From positions 262,001 to 326,000 of the forward strand of contig NZ_CP016786.1 of the NCBI RefSeq assembly GCF_002285495.1: a stretch of DNA of 64,000 bases, written 5' to 3'. The position numbers and the translations under genes were made by a program. Origin of the DNA: Clostridium isatidis (lineage in GTDB: Bacteria; Bacillota; Clostridia; Clostridiales; Clostridiaceae). Position 1 is the stretch's first letter, and each line of letters opens with the position of its first letter. Of this stretch, positions 45,785-54,139 are shown piece by piece. Below the pieces are notes generated by a model. It was given only the letters and a program-made list of their open reading frames with translations, made no database searches and was not told the DNA's origin.

Positions 45785-45814
45785 TTTACAAAAAAGTTAA
45801 TTTTATTGTATAAT
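45785..45814 (+). promoter_or_regulatory. Promoter of the LytTR regulator gene
   Basis: TTTACA (45785-45790) and perfect TATAAT (45809-45814) with an 18-base spacer, 34 bases before the ATG. It lacks the dyad found before the precursor genes. Confidence 0.72.
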
Positions 45815-45848
45815 AAGAAGACAATTTAATACTTGTGGGGGAAAATAT

Positions 45849-46562
45849 ATGAATATATTGTTAGTAGAAGATGATACACTTCAAAGTAGTATATTAAGAA
45901 AAATAATAGAGAAGAACTACATTGATATAAGAGTATATGAAGCAAAATCTGAAAAAGAAGCCATGTATATAATTGAAAAAGAAGAAATAGATTTATTCTT
46001 TATAGAGATGAACATAAAGCAGAAATCTGGATTAACATTAGCAGAGAATATAAGAAAAATTGAAAAATATGAATTAACTCCTATAGTTTTCATTAGTAAA
46101 GAAATTGATTATATTATAACAGCATTTAAAAAAGTTAATTGTTATGATTTTTTAACAAAACCAATAAGTGTAAATAATATTAAAAAAATAATTGATAAGT
46201 TTTTAAGGCATAAAAATAAAATTACTAATGAAAGTTATAATTTTTTTAAAACCATAGATGGTAATGATGTAAGGGTATATACAAAAGATATAATATTTAT
46301 AGAGTTTTATTTAAAAAGCTGTATTTTACATACTTTGCATGGAGAATACAAAATAAAATCAGATGGATTAAATAAAATACTTGATAAAATAAATAATGAC
46401 AATATTATACGAACTCATAAATCTTTTGCAGTAAATTTAGAACATATAAAAGAAATAAGAAAAGTCAATTTTAAACTTTGGGAAATAAGTTTTTACAATT
46501 ATGATAAAACAAGCGAATTAAGTTATAGTTATAGAAAATATATAAAGAATATTATTAAGTAA
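45849..46562 (+). CDS. LytTR-family response regulator with Glu at the phospho site
   Basis: 237 residues: receiver domain (1-125) with acidic triad VEDD, switch Ser (VFISK) and Lys (FLTKP), then a LytTR DNA-binding domain (about 140-237; EFYLKSCILHT, RTHKSFAVNLEHI). The expected phospho-acceptor Asp is Glu (E53 in DLFFIEMNIKQKSG), which may make it constitutively active-like or phosphorylation-independent. No histidine kinase or pheromone gene is adjacent. LytTR proteins (AgrA, ComE, PlnC/D) control peptide and bacteriocin genes, and this one heads such a locus. GGGGGA precedes ATG. Confidence 0.88.
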   Translation: MNILLVEDDTLQSSILRKIIEKNYIDIRVYEAKSEKEAMYIIEKEEIDLFFIEMNIKQKSGLTLAENIRKIEKYELTPIVFISKEIDYIITAFKKVNCYDFLTKPISVNNIKKIIDKFLRHKNKITNESYNFFKTIDGNDVRVYTKDIIFIEFYLKSCILHTLHGEYKIKSDGLNKILDKINNDNIIRTHKSFAVNLEHIKEIRKVNFKLWEISFYNYDKTSELSYSYRKYIKNIIK

Positions 46563-46568
46563 ATCATT

Positions 46569-46614
46569 AAAGTAAGGATTAGAATTTTTATTTATGCTAA
46601 TCCTTACTTTTTAT
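46569..46614 (+). terminator. Terminator after the LytTR gene
   Basis: 14-bp perfect stem (AAAGTAAGGATTAG 46569-46582 with CTAATCCTTACTTT 46597-46610), 14-base loop, T-rich tail. Confidence 0.9.
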
Positions 46615-46810
46615 TATTAAACTAAAAAATTAAGGATTATATATAGAAATAAAAATTGCACTAAAAGGAATTTTATTCCAAAAAATTCTTTTCGATATAG
46701 ATTTTTTATATTTCCCTCTAAAATTTAACATAATAAATTCTTCTTTTATTAGAATAATTATAGAAAGTAGAGGAAAGGTTAATCCATTGGAATAAAAAAT
46801 TAACTTGAAT

Positions 46811-46929
46811 TAAAAGAAAATTAGGTAGGTAAAGTTTAGCATACATAGCGCGCGGATTAATTAAGTGTATGTTAAATATTTGTATATATCTAATATTCTT
46901 TTAAAATATATAAATAATGGAGGAGAATT
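46811..46929 (+). promoter_or_regulatory. Conserved precursor promoter/operator block, copy 1
   Basis: Near-identical to blocks before precursors 2 and 4. Contains the inverted repeat TTTAGCATACA (46835-46845) and TGTATGTTAAA (46866-46876), arms 31 bases apart start to start, with GCGCGC between them. Downstream are TAATAT (46891-46896) and, alternatively, TTTGTA (46879) with TAAAAT 17 bases later. The arm resembles a LytTR half-site, and the right arm sits at the -35 position for TAATAT. Ends in the ribosome site ATGGAGGAG. Confidence 0.75.
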
Positions 46930-47319
46930 ATGAGCGCTTTTGTATTAAGCAGAGAGTATGAATTACAATTACCAATCAGCTATGTAGATATTGACAGAGC
47001 TGAAATGGAGTATGTTGATGGGGGATATTCTATCCCTGTGAATGTAGCGATGTTATCATCTGCATATTGTCTTTCCTATGCAACAACCTTATGGATTCAA
47101 GGCGTAATTTCATTTTCCAACATCTTAGTTATTGCGAAAGAAATTAGAGGACATGCTGCAGCATATTATGGATTATCTGGTTTATCAGCGTTAGGAATTT
47201 CTAACAGCACATTAGAAGAAATGAAGAGAAGTGCTAATCCAATCGATATAAGAGATGGATATGATCCAAGATGGTATGTTGTAGCTGCTTGCGAACTAAT
47301 CTGGACATTACCAGGTTAA
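46930..47319 (+). CDS. Double-glycine-leader precursor peptide 1 (bacteriocin-like)
   Basis: 129 residues: a 32-residue leader starting MSAFVLSREYELQLP and ending MEYVDGG, then a core of about 97 residues beginning YSIPVNVAML. The leader is nearly the same as in three other genes here, while the core differs. It has the -2/-1 Gly-Gly site cut by C39 peptidases during export. The core has hydrophobic segments, two Cys and a Trp-rich end. GGAGGAG lies six bases before ATG. The likely product is a secreted antimicrobial; activity is inferred, and a signalling role is possible but the core is long for that. Confidence 0.82.
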   Translation: MSAFVLSREYELQLPISYVDIDRAEMEYVDGGYSIPVNVAMLSSAYCLSYATTLWIQGVISFSNILVIAKEIRGHAAAYYGLSGLSALGISNSTLEEMKRSANPIDIRDGYDPRWYVVAACELIWTLPG

Positions 47320-47342
47320 AAAATAAAATTTAAGGATAGCAA

Positions 47343-48041
47343 GTGAAAAAAATAATATTAGGAATAAGCATATTATTTATCAGTATTATAAGTATTATGC
47401 TTTTAATAGCAGTAAAAGAACAAAGGGATATAGTTGCAAGATATATAACTGATGAGCATTATAGGTATAAGCCGGTTGAAATGAAAGATGAAGTATATTT
47501 TCCATCAACTGTTGACTTAGGTAATGAAAATGGTTTGAAAGAAATAGGTTACTTAAGTGTAAAAAATAAAAGCATAGTTAATGATTTATTATTAATTGTG
47601 GGAAAAGTACTTGTTGATGAGAGTGATAAAAACTATACTCATTTTTCTGTTATAGATGATTTTGCAATGAATTATACTAAAGGAGAATATTTGCAAGATA
47701 AGAGTATAATTAATTATACTATGAATAAGTATAATGACTTTGTTCTTTGCAATGATAAAAATGATCTTGAAACTAGAATTACACTAGAAAAAGATGTGTT
47801 ATATATGCTTCAAGATGAGTTTAAAACTATAGAATATAAAGCAGATGATTTCAAAAATAGTGATGATAGATATTATATATATGTTAATTCACCGCAAAAG
47901 AAATTACATGGTAGAACTTTTGATGATCCAATAATATTTATGGGATGTATATTAGTTAAAGATAACAAGTTATACTATGGAAATTTTGATAATGAAATAA
48001 AAGGTGAATTATTAAATAAAATAATATTATATATAAAATAA
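47343..48041 (+). CDS. Single-pass membrane protein, candidate immunity to peptide 1
   Basis: 232 residues, no recognised family. One N-terminal transmembrane segment (IILGISILFISIISIMLLIAV, trimmed here to residues 4-24), then a charged, mostly beta/alpha soluble region that should lie outside the cell. It starts at GTG 47343 behind a weak AAGGA, 23 bases after precursor 1, and ends before a strong hairpin, so the two genes form one unit. Its position suggests self-protection, but there is no motif to prove it. Confidence 0.6.
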   Translation: MKKIILGISILFISIISIMLLIAVKEQRDIVARYITDEHYRYKPVEMKDEVYFPSTVDLGNENGLKEIGYLSVKNKSIVNDLLLIVGKVLVDESDKNYTHFSVIDDFAMNYTKGEYLQDKSIINYTMNKYNDFVLCNDKNDLETRITLEKDVLYMLQDEFKTIEYKADDFKNSDDRYYIYVNSPQKKLHGRTFDDPIIFMGCILVKDNKLYYGNFDNEIKGELLNKIILYIK

Positions 48042-48343
48042 ATTATCACAATTTTTGGATATGAAAATATTTTATAGTACTAATTGTTCTTAGAAACAAA
48101 GGCTTCCGGTTCTTATTATAACACCTGAAGTTATAATAAAATCGGAAGCTATTATTTTGTTAAAGTAAGGATTAAAGTTATTTATAATATTTAAAACAAA
48201 ACTAAATTGACAAAAAGTGGATTTAAGGGAATATTAATTTAAGATATTCCTTTTAATATTTATTCTTTATATTTTATTCCCAAAATTAACACAATTTCTT
48301 TCCTTTTTATTAAAATATTTGTAGAAAATGGAGGAAAGATTTT
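48042..48343. other. Intergenic region before the transporter gene
   Basis: 302 bases. It holds a 21-bp hairpin (48101-48150, loop ACCTGAA), a second hairpin AAGGGAATAT/ATATTCCTT with T run (about 48226-48258), then the transporter's presumed promoter region. ATTAACACAAT at 48285-48295 resembles the arm of the precursor operators, and the layout to the GGAGGAAAG ribosome site parallels 46722-46775. Confidence 0.6.
48101..48160 (+). terminator. Long hairpin terminating the precursor 1 unit
   Basis: About 21 paired positions (GGCTTCCGGT 48101-48110 with ATCGGAAGCT 48141-48150, continuing to TTATTATAAC / GTTATAATAA with one bulge), 7-base loop, followed by ATTATTTTG. Confidence 0.8.
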
Positions 48344-50623
48344 ATGAGAAATAAATATTTAGTGAAACAGCATGATATAACAGATTGTGCAGCAGCAAGT
48401 TTAGCAACAATATGTATGTATTATAAAAAAGAAATAACTATAACAAAACTAAGAGATATACTTGGAACTGATATAAAAGGAACAACTTTAGCAGGTTTAG
48501 AAAATGGTGCAAAAAAATTAGGCTTTGATACTAAAGCTATCAGAGTTGATAAAGAGGGATTTAAGAGCAAATATACACTTCCTGCAATCGCTCATGTTAT
48601 TACAAAGGAAGGACTGACACACTTTGTGATTATACACAAAGTCAAAAAGGAAGAAGTAATAATATTAGATCCTGCTAAGGGAAAAGAAAAGGTTAACATT
48701 GATAAGTTTTTTGAAAGTTTTGATGGAATATTACTTTTATTAGTACCAAATAAAGAATTTAATCCTGGCAAAATAAAAGGGCAAGGTATTCTTAATAAGT
48801 TTATTCAATTATTACTTCCTCAAAAGTCACTTTTTATATATAGCATAATAGCATCAGTTATATTAACTATATTGGGAATAGCATCTTCATTCTTTAATAA
48901 AATTCTTATGGATGAAATTCTTCCATATAGTTTAAAAAATCAACTTAATATTTTTGTAATAGGATTTTTGGTTTTAGGAATAACTCAAATAGGACTTGGG
49001 GCAATAAGGCAGCATATGCTTTTATATTTATCACAGAAAATTGATATTCCTTTATTATTAGGTTATTTCAAGCATGTTTATAAACTGCCTATGAAGTTTT
49101 TTGCAACGCGAAAGGTAGGAGATATATTAACTAGGTTTAGTGATGCCTTTACAATAAAAAATATACTAACTTCAGTTTCTTTATCATTATTAATGGATAT
49201 TGTTCTGGCAGTAGCATCAGCTTCTATTCTATATGTAATGAATCAGAAGTTATTTATTGTAATATTAGTTTTAACCTTAATTAGTGCAGCTTTAATATAT
49301 ATATTTAAACATCCTTATAAGAAAATTAATATAGAACAAATGGAAGCAGGAGCCAGATTAAATAGTCAAATTATAGAAAGCTTAAGAGGAATTGAAACAA
49401 TAAAGGTAAATTCGGCAGAAGAAAAAAGTATAGAAAAGTTAGAAAATGAATATATAAGAAATTTAAGAATTGCCTTCAAAGAAGGAGTTCTGTCTAATAT
49501 TCAAGGATCTATATCAGGAGCAGTATCTACCATGGGTAATCTTGTACTTATGTATATTGGAGCAAGAATGATAATGGATGGAGATATAACTTTAGGAAGT
49601 CTTATGGCATTTACAACTTTATCAGGATATTTTATGGATCCTATTGGAAGACTTATAAGCCTTCAATTAAGTATTCAAGAAGCTAGTATTTCCTTAAAAA
49701 GAATTTCTGAAATATATGAAGTTGAAAAAGAACAGCTTGAAGAAGATTTTGATAAGGTAAAACTAGAAAAGATAGATGGAGATATAGAACTTAATAATAT
49801 TACTTTTAGATACGGAAGCAGATCACCAGTTTTAAAAAATGTAAGTATAAAAATACCTAAAGGTAAGAAAGTTGCTTTAGTTGGTGAATCAGGAAGCGGA
49901 AAAACTACAATATCTAAGTTAATATTAAAGTATTATACTCCTGAAGAAGGAAAAATAAATATTAATGGATATAATATTGAAGAGTTAGATTTATATAATT
50001 TAAGACAGAATATTTCTTATGTTCCTCAAAATGTGGAACTATTTTCAGGAACTATTAAGGATAATATAACTTTAGGAAGACCAAATGCAAGTTATGAAGA
50101 AATAAAAGCAGCTTGTGAAAATTCAGGCTGCAGCGAATTTATTGAAAGGCTGCCTGGTAAATATGGAACCTTCTTAGAAGAAGCTGGTGGCGGGCTATCA
50201 GGTGGTGAAAAACAAAGGCTAGCATTAGCAAGAGCCTTAATTAAGAAGTCTAAATTTATGATATTAGATGAAGCTACTAGTAACTTAGATTTTATAAGTG
50301 AAGCAAAAGTATTTAACACTTTATTTAAAAAGGGAAAAAATATAACAATGCTTATAATAGCCCATAGACTTTCAACTATTAGAAATTGCGACATTATTTA
50401 TGTTATGGACAAGGGTAGAGTAGTTGAAGTTGGTGACCATGAAAGCTTGTTAAGGAAAAAGGGTTATTATTATAGATTATATATAAGTCAGGTAGGATCT
50501 TTTGAAGAAAAAGAAATAGTATTTAATGAAAATTTAAATATGGGTACAGAAGATGTCTCTTCTAAAGAGATTAAGTTAGAAGAAGATATTATAGAGGAGG
50601 GTGAAATTTATGAGTACAATTGA
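48344..50623 (+). CDS. C39-peptidase ABC exporter (PCAT type)
   Basis: 759 residues. N-terminal C39 Cys protease (1-140) with Q9, catalytic C15 in DITDCAAASL, H93 in LTHFVII and D109 in IILDPAKG; six-helix membrane domain (about 160-450); ATPase with Walker A GESGSGKTT (near 514), signature LSGGEKQR (near 619) and Walker B MILDEATSNLD. Such proteins cut double-glycine leaders and export the core peptide. The C-terminal tail (about 720-759) is acidic. It is the only complete exporter in the locus and should serve all precursors. It overlaps the next gene by 14 bases. Confidence 0.94.
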   Translation: MRNKYLVKQHDITDCAAASLATICMYYKKEITITKLRDILGTDIKGTTLAGLENGAKKLGFDTKAIRVDKEGFKSKYTLPAIAHVITKEGLTHFVIIHKVKKEEVIILDPAKGKEKVNIDKFFESFDGILLLLVPNKEFNPGKIKGQGILNKFIQLLLPQKSLFIYSIIASVILTILGIASSFFNKILMDEILPYSLKNQLNIFVIGFLVLGITQIGLGAIRQHMLLYLSQKIDIPLLLGYFKHVYKLPMKFFATRKVGDILTRFSDAFTIKNILTSVSLSLLMDIVLAVASASILYVMNQKLFIVILVLTLISAALIYIFKHPYKKINIEQMEAGARLNSQIIESLRGIETIKVNSAEEKSIEKLENEYIRNLRIAFKEGVLSNIQGSISGAVSTMGNLVLMYIGARMIMDGDITLGSLMAFTTLSGYFMDPIGRLISLQLSIQEASISLKRISEIYEVEKEQLEEDFDKVKLEKIDGDIELNNITFRYGSRSPVLKNVSIKIPKGKKVALVGESGSGKTTISKLILKYYTPEEGKININGYNIEELDLYNLRQNISYVPQNVELFSGTIKDNITLGRPNASYEEIKAACENSGCSEFIERLPGKYGTFLEEAGGGLSGGEKQRLALARALIKKSKFMILDEATSNLDFISEAKVFNTLFKKGKNITMLIIAHRLSTIRNCDIIYVMDKGRVVEVGDHESLLRKKGYYYRLYISQVGSFEEKEIVFNENLNMGTEDVSSKEIKLEEDIIEEGEIYEYN

Positions 50624-51107
50624 AAAAATAATAGTAAGGGAAAATAAAACTTTAAAGTTAAATAACGTTTTAATAAGAGAAGTAAGTGAAAATGAATTAA
50701 TTGATATCGAAAGAATAAGTTACATGATGGATAGCTATATAAAATCAAAAGGCGCTTCAACTATTGGACCAATGATTAATTATTCTGGAATTGAAACTGA
50801 TGAAAATGGTGAGGCTAAGATAAAAATGAAATTAATGGTTCAACTTAAGAATTCAATTTATAAAGTTGAAAAGCCTTATAGTATAAAGCCGCAAATTAGG
50901 GTAACAAATTGTTTATTTGCAAGGTTTACTGAAAAACAAGAAAATCTACAATATGCTTATCAAAAACTTGGTGTATATGCTTTTGAAAATGATATAAAGT
51001 TAAAAGGAGACTCATATACAGTTTTTGTTAAGCAAGAAGAAGATAATATAGTGGCAGATGTATTTATGGAAGAAGCGAAAGGTGGAGAATTACTTGAAAG
51101 TATATAA
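50610..51107 (+). CDS. Unrecognised protein encoded between exporter and adaptor
   Basis: 165 residues, no signal peptide or membrane helix, not firmly recognised. ATG 50610 follows GAGGAGGG by eight bases. The second half (ENLQYAYQKLGVYAFENDIKL, then DSYTVFVKQEEDN and a final VFMEEA strand) looks like the repeated alpha/beta unit of GyrI-like effector-binding domains, and the first half could be the partner unit (YIKSKGASTIGPMINYS). That is fold-level resemblance by eye. The gene overlaps the exporter (14 bases) and HlyD gene (14 bases), implying a tightly coupled role in secretion, maturation or sensing. Confidence 0.6.
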   Translation: MSTIEKIIVRENKTLKLNNVLIREVSENELIDIERISYMMDSYIKSKGASTIGPMINYSGIETDENGEAKIKMKLMVQLKNSIYKVEKPYSIKPQIRVTNCLFARFTEKQENLQYAYQKLGVYAFENDIKLKGDSYTVFVKQEEDNIVADVFMEEAKGGELLESI

Positions 51108-52206
51108 TTTAAATGAAATTACTGATAGTAAAGTACTTTATGATAAAAAGCCACCAGCTTTTATGAATTATATTATTTTGATAGTTTTAGCATTAATAGT
51201 TGCAGCTTTAATTTGGGCAAATAAATCTGTAAAAACATATATGGTAAAGGGACAAGGTCTAGTTGTTTCAGAAAATAAGTCTCATATTATGACTAAAGCA
51301 TCAGGAGAAATAAAGGAAGTATTCATTGAAGAAGGAAGTGAAGTAAAAGAAGGAGATGTACTATTTACAACAAATAGTTTAGAAACAGACCTTCAGTTAG
51401 AGCAAGTAAATTCGCAAATAGATACTTATAGTAGAAGAATTGAATTATTGAAAGCAGCAGAAGAAAATGCAGCTAATGGTACAAATTATTTTGATAGATA
51501 TGATGAAGCAGAAAATGAATTTTATAATAGATTAAATCAAGCCTACATGGCAAGAAAGGAATTTGATGTAGATGAACAGTCGTTAAAAGACCAAGGATAT
51601 GAGCAAAAGCAAATAGATGAGTTTGTAAAAACACAAAAAAATAAAGCAAATGAACATTATTATAGAACTATTTCAGAGTTTTCTAATGAGAGAAATCAAT
51701 ATGAAGTAGAGCTTTCAAAATTAGTTTCACAAAAAGAAGCCTTAGAGAAAAGTAAAGAGCAATATCAAGTAGTAGCTCAAAAAGGTGGAACAGTACATTT
51801 AAGCACACCATTAACAACTGGAATGGTAATTCAGGGAGGAAGCTTAATTGGAACAATAACTAGCAAGGAAGAAGAATTAATTATAGAAACAATGCTACCT
51901 TCTAGTGATAGACCAAGAATCCATGTTGGAGATGAAGTTTCATTAGCAGTTGGGGGTCTTAACCAAGCAGAATATGGAACAATACCTGGTAGTGTCATTA
52001 GTATTGATGAAGATGCAACCATTGATAATGAAAATGGAAATGTATATTTCAAAGTAAGGGTTAAGCCTGAAAAAACATATCTAGAAGATTCTAAAGGAGA
52101 AAAAGTTAATTTAAGCTTAGGAATGGTAACAGAAACAAGAGTTAAATATGAAAAGATAACTTATATGAAATACCTATTAGAATTAATAGGAGTAAAGTTT
52201 AGTTAA
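51094..52206 (+). CDS. HlyD-family secretion adaptor
   Basis: About 370 residues: transmembrane helix 24-42 (MNYIILIVLALIVAALIW), lipoyl-like half-domain (GEIKEVFIEEGSEVKEGDVLF), a central coiled coil (about 100-220) and a C-terminal beta-barrel domain ending LELIGVKFS. Partners the C39 exporter as in bacteriocin systems. The start is TTG 51094 with GGTGGAG upstream, inside the preceding gene. A piece of a paralogous HlyD gene survives near 54768-54850. Confidence 0.88.
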   Translation: MKVYNLNEITDSKVLYDKKPPAFMNYIILIVLALIVAALIWANKSVKTYMVKGQGLVVSENKSHIMTKASGEIKEVFIEEGSEVKEGDVLFTTNSLETDLQLEQVNSQIDTYSRRIELLKAAEENAANGTNYFDRYDEAENEFYNRLNQAYMARKEFDVDEQSLKDQGYEQKQIDEFVKTQKNKANEHYYRTISEFSNERNQYEVELSKLVSQKEALEKSKEQYQVVAQKGGTVHLSTPLTTGMVIQGGSLIGTITSKEEELIIETMLPSSDRPRIHVGDEVSLAVGGLNQAEYGTIPGSVISIDEDATIDNENGNVYFKVRVKPEKTYLEDSKGEKVNLSLGMVTETRVKYEKITYMKYLLELIGVKFS

Positions 52207-52216
52207 TTAATTTGCA

Positions 52217-52336
52217 TTAAAAGAAAATTAGAAAGATAAATTTTAGCATACATAGCGCGCGAATTAATTAAGTGTGTGTTAAATATTTACAAATTTCTAA
52301 TATTCTTTTAAAATATATAAGTAATGGAGGAGAATT
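52217..52336 (+). promoter_or_regulatory. Conserved precursor promoter/operator block, copy 2
   Basis: Inverted repeat TTTAGCATACA (52242-52252) and TGTGTGTTAAA (52273-52283), same 31-base offset as copy 1; the right arm differs by one A-to-G change that still pairs as G-U in RNA. TAATAT lies at 52298-52303; the alternative is TTTACA (52286-52291), 17 bases, TAAAAT (52309-52314). Nearly base-for-base identical with copy 3 at 54840. Confidence 0.75.
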
Positions 52337-52732
52337 ATGAGCGCTTTTGTATTAGGCAGAGAATACGAATTACAATTACCAAATAACTATGTTGAAATTG
52401 ACAGCGATGAAATGGAGTATGTTGATGGAGGTGGTGTTTATAACTGGATAGTTGCAGGAGCTGTAAACATCGTATTTGCTGCTGCTTTTGGTGGGGGAGC
52501 TATAACGTTGGTTAAAAGTATAATTAAATCACTTGGTTCAACCAATGTAAAACAAAAAATTGTAGGAGCAATTACAAAATATATTGCAGTTCAAGCAGCA
52601 AATAGAATAGCAGGAATGGTATTAGGAGCAATTTGGGGAATAGCCTCTGGTTCTATAGGAGACTTTGTTGCAAATATATGGGATGCTAATGATACGGTAC
52701 GCTATAACGGGGTTTGTAATGCGTTGTGGTAA
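52337..52732 (+). CDS. Double-glycine-leader precursor peptide 2 (bacteriocin-like)
   Basis: 131 residues: leader MSAFVLGREYELQLP to MEYVDGG (32 residues), then a 99-residue core starting GVYNWIVAGAV. The core is strongly hydrophobic and Gly/Ala-rich with helix-like stretches (VFAAAFGGGAITLV, IAGMVLGAIWGIASG), typical of pore-forming class II bacteriocins. It ends VRYNGVCNALW, a motif it shares with precursor 3 (VRYSGAIELW). The end overlaps a small membrane gene by 14 bases. Confidence 0.85.
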   Translation: MSAFVLGREYELQLPNNYVEIDSDEMEYVDGGGVYNWIVAGAVNIVFAAAFGGGAITLVKSIIKSLGSTNVKQKIVGAITKYIAVQAANRIAGMVLGAIWGIASGSIGDFVANIWDANDTVRYNGVCNALW

Positions 52733-52925
52733 TATAAATAAAATTGATATATTAAGTTTATTTATATTTATAATTATAGCCTCATTTACTTTATATGTAA
52801 GAAATCCAGCATTAGTAAAGTATTATTGGATTTTATATATTGTAGAGTTTTTTATAGGAGTATATATAGCTATTAGACTATTCTATATTAAGGACTTTTC
52901 AATCAAAAATAGAAATAAAATTTAA
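52719..52925 (+). CDS. Small two-helix membrane protein, candidate immunity to peptide 2
   Basis: 68 residues starting at ATG 52719 inside the end of precursor 2 (MRCGNINKIDILS). Two hydrophobic helices (about 11-27 and 36-57) and a basic tail (KDFSIKNRNKI). Size, topology and overlap with the precursor are typical of bacteriocin immunity proteins; no family motif was recognised. A terminator follows. Confidence 0.65.
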   Translation: MRCGNINKIDILSLFIFIIIASFTLYVRNPALVKYYWILYIVEFFIGVYIAIRLFYIKDFSIKNRNKI

Positions 52926-52955
52926 TATGGAGTATGAATAATAATGTAAATTATC

Positions 52956-52990
52956 AAGAGAGTTAGTGTTAATATCCTAACTCTCTTTTG
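52956..52990 (+). terminator. Terminator of the precursor 2 unit
   Basis: 11-bp perfect stem AAGAGAGTTAG (52956-52966) with CTAACTCTCTT (52977-52987), 10-base loop, T run. Confidence 0.88.
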
Positions 52991-53142
52991 ATAAAAGAAT
53001 AATTATTAAAAAGTTAAGAGAAAATTTTATACTAAATCTTCTAAAAAGATATTAAATACTTATTAGAAATTATAAGTTTTAGATATTTAAAATTATTAAA
53101 TATACCCTTAAAATCAATATATAAATAATGGAGGAGAATAAA

Positions 53143-53535
53143 ATGAGCGCATGAGGGTATGCTTTACAATTAGCAAATAGCTATGTTGAAATTGACAATA
53201 ATGAAATGGAGTATGTTGATGGAGGTGCTTGGAATTCAGTACAAAACATTGGATATGCACTAGATGTTCTAATATGGGTTGGTGGAGTAGTTACTGGAGT
53301 TATTGGAATAGTTGGTTCAGTAAGAGAAATATTAAGAAGAAATGCAAGAGGATTAGTTGTGCAAGCAACTAGTACTTTACTAAGGAAAGTTGGCTTATCA
53401 GCAGCAGTTTTTTTAGCAAGTAGTATAGTATCTGGATTAGAATTGTTTTTAAATCTTTCGTTGGGGCAAGGAATTGCAATGGTTCTAGATAGAATAGATA
53501 AGGTAAGATATAGTGGTGCAATAGAGTTGTGGTAG
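53143..53535 (+). pseudogene. Precursor peptide 3, leader interrupted by a stop codon
   Basis: ATG 53143 follows the family's GGAGGAG, but codon 4 is TGA (53152-53154); the frame then reads GYALQLANSYVEID to MEYVDGG and an intact core (AWNSVQNIGYALDVL, ending VRYSGAIELW). Against the siblings, six leader codons (FVLGRE) are replaced by TGA-GGG. The upstream block with the dyad is also absent. The only in-frame ATG downstream (53206) starts seven residues before the cleavage site, so normal export looks lost. The core frame has stayed open, so decay is recent or the core is still selected. Confidence 0.82.
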
Positions 53536-53575
53536 TTTATATTTGAATAATAAGCATTTTGGAAGGATGAGAAGT

Positions 53576-53782
53576 ATGTGGATAATTGCAAGCCTTTATA
53601 TTTCTTGTATCATTATATCTATAATAGTATATTTTGTAGGTTGTAATAAAATATCTAGATATGAGATTAATAAAAAGGAATTAGAATATTCAAATGCTAT
53701 AAAATTATTTAAAACTTCGTTAGGAATTCTAATTATAGGATTCAGTTTATTGACATTAGGATTGATAATAAGAATTATTTAG
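53576..53782 (+). CDS. Small two-helix membrane protein, candidate immunity to peptide 3
   Basis: 68 residues from ATG 53576 (GGAAGG nine bases before). Two hydrophobic helices (about 1-20 and 44-66) flank a charged loop (KISRYEINKKELEY). The same length and layout as the protein after precursor 2, although sequence similarity is slight. Its persistence beside a broken precursor would fit orphan immunity. Function is inferred from position only. Confidence 0.6.
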   Translation: MWIIASLYISCIIISIIVYFVGCNKISRYEINKKELEYSNAIKLFKTSLGILIIGFSLLTLGLIIRII

Positions 53783-54139
53783 CGAATAAATATTATGAAT
53801 TTAAAAAAGTCTAATTAAATTAATAAGCTTTAAAGGAATTATAGTAATAATGATTCTTTTAAAGCTTCTTATTATACAATAAAAGAAATGGCGAGACATA
53901 GTAGTTAAGAATATGAATTTCTTTGAAATAAATATTTAATTTTTTAATTTGTAAGGGAAGTATAGAAATTAATTAAAAATATAAAAACGGAGGAGTAAAG
54001 ATTAAAAAAATAATGTGGACTTGTATATAGTAATCTATTATTTGCTTTTTCGATTATAAAAGAAAAAGAGAAATATTAAAAATAGTGTTATGTAATTTAA
54101 ATTTAATGTATAACATCATAAATAATATATAGTTTAGGA
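53783..54139. other. Non-coding interval with hairpin and orphan ribosome site
   Basis: 357 bases. An 18-position stem (AAGCTTTAAAGG... 53826-53843 with its complement 53849-53866) probably ends the precursor 3 unit. At 53989-53995 is a GGAGGAG after an A/T-rich stretch like that before the precursor genes, but no leader follows. It looks like the remains of another module. No open gene was found. Confidence 0.5.

Larger units (their letters stand above)
46563..46929. other. Regulatory intergenic region before precursor 1
   Basis: 367 bases without a gene. It holds the regulator's terminator (46569-46610), a decayed-looking copy of the transporter upstream region (AATTTAACATAATAAA at 46722-46737, then a TAGAGGAAAGG ribosome-site-like stretch near 46768), and the conserved precursor upstream block (46811 onward). 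The middle element has no coding frame after it, suggesting a lost gene or a rearranged promoter. Confidence 0.6.

Noticed and set aside
53181..53591. 136-codon minus-strand frame opposite precursor 3
   Set aside because: No ribosome site, Ser/Thr/Pro-rich translation typical of an antisense shadow; the plus strand carries the family leader and core.
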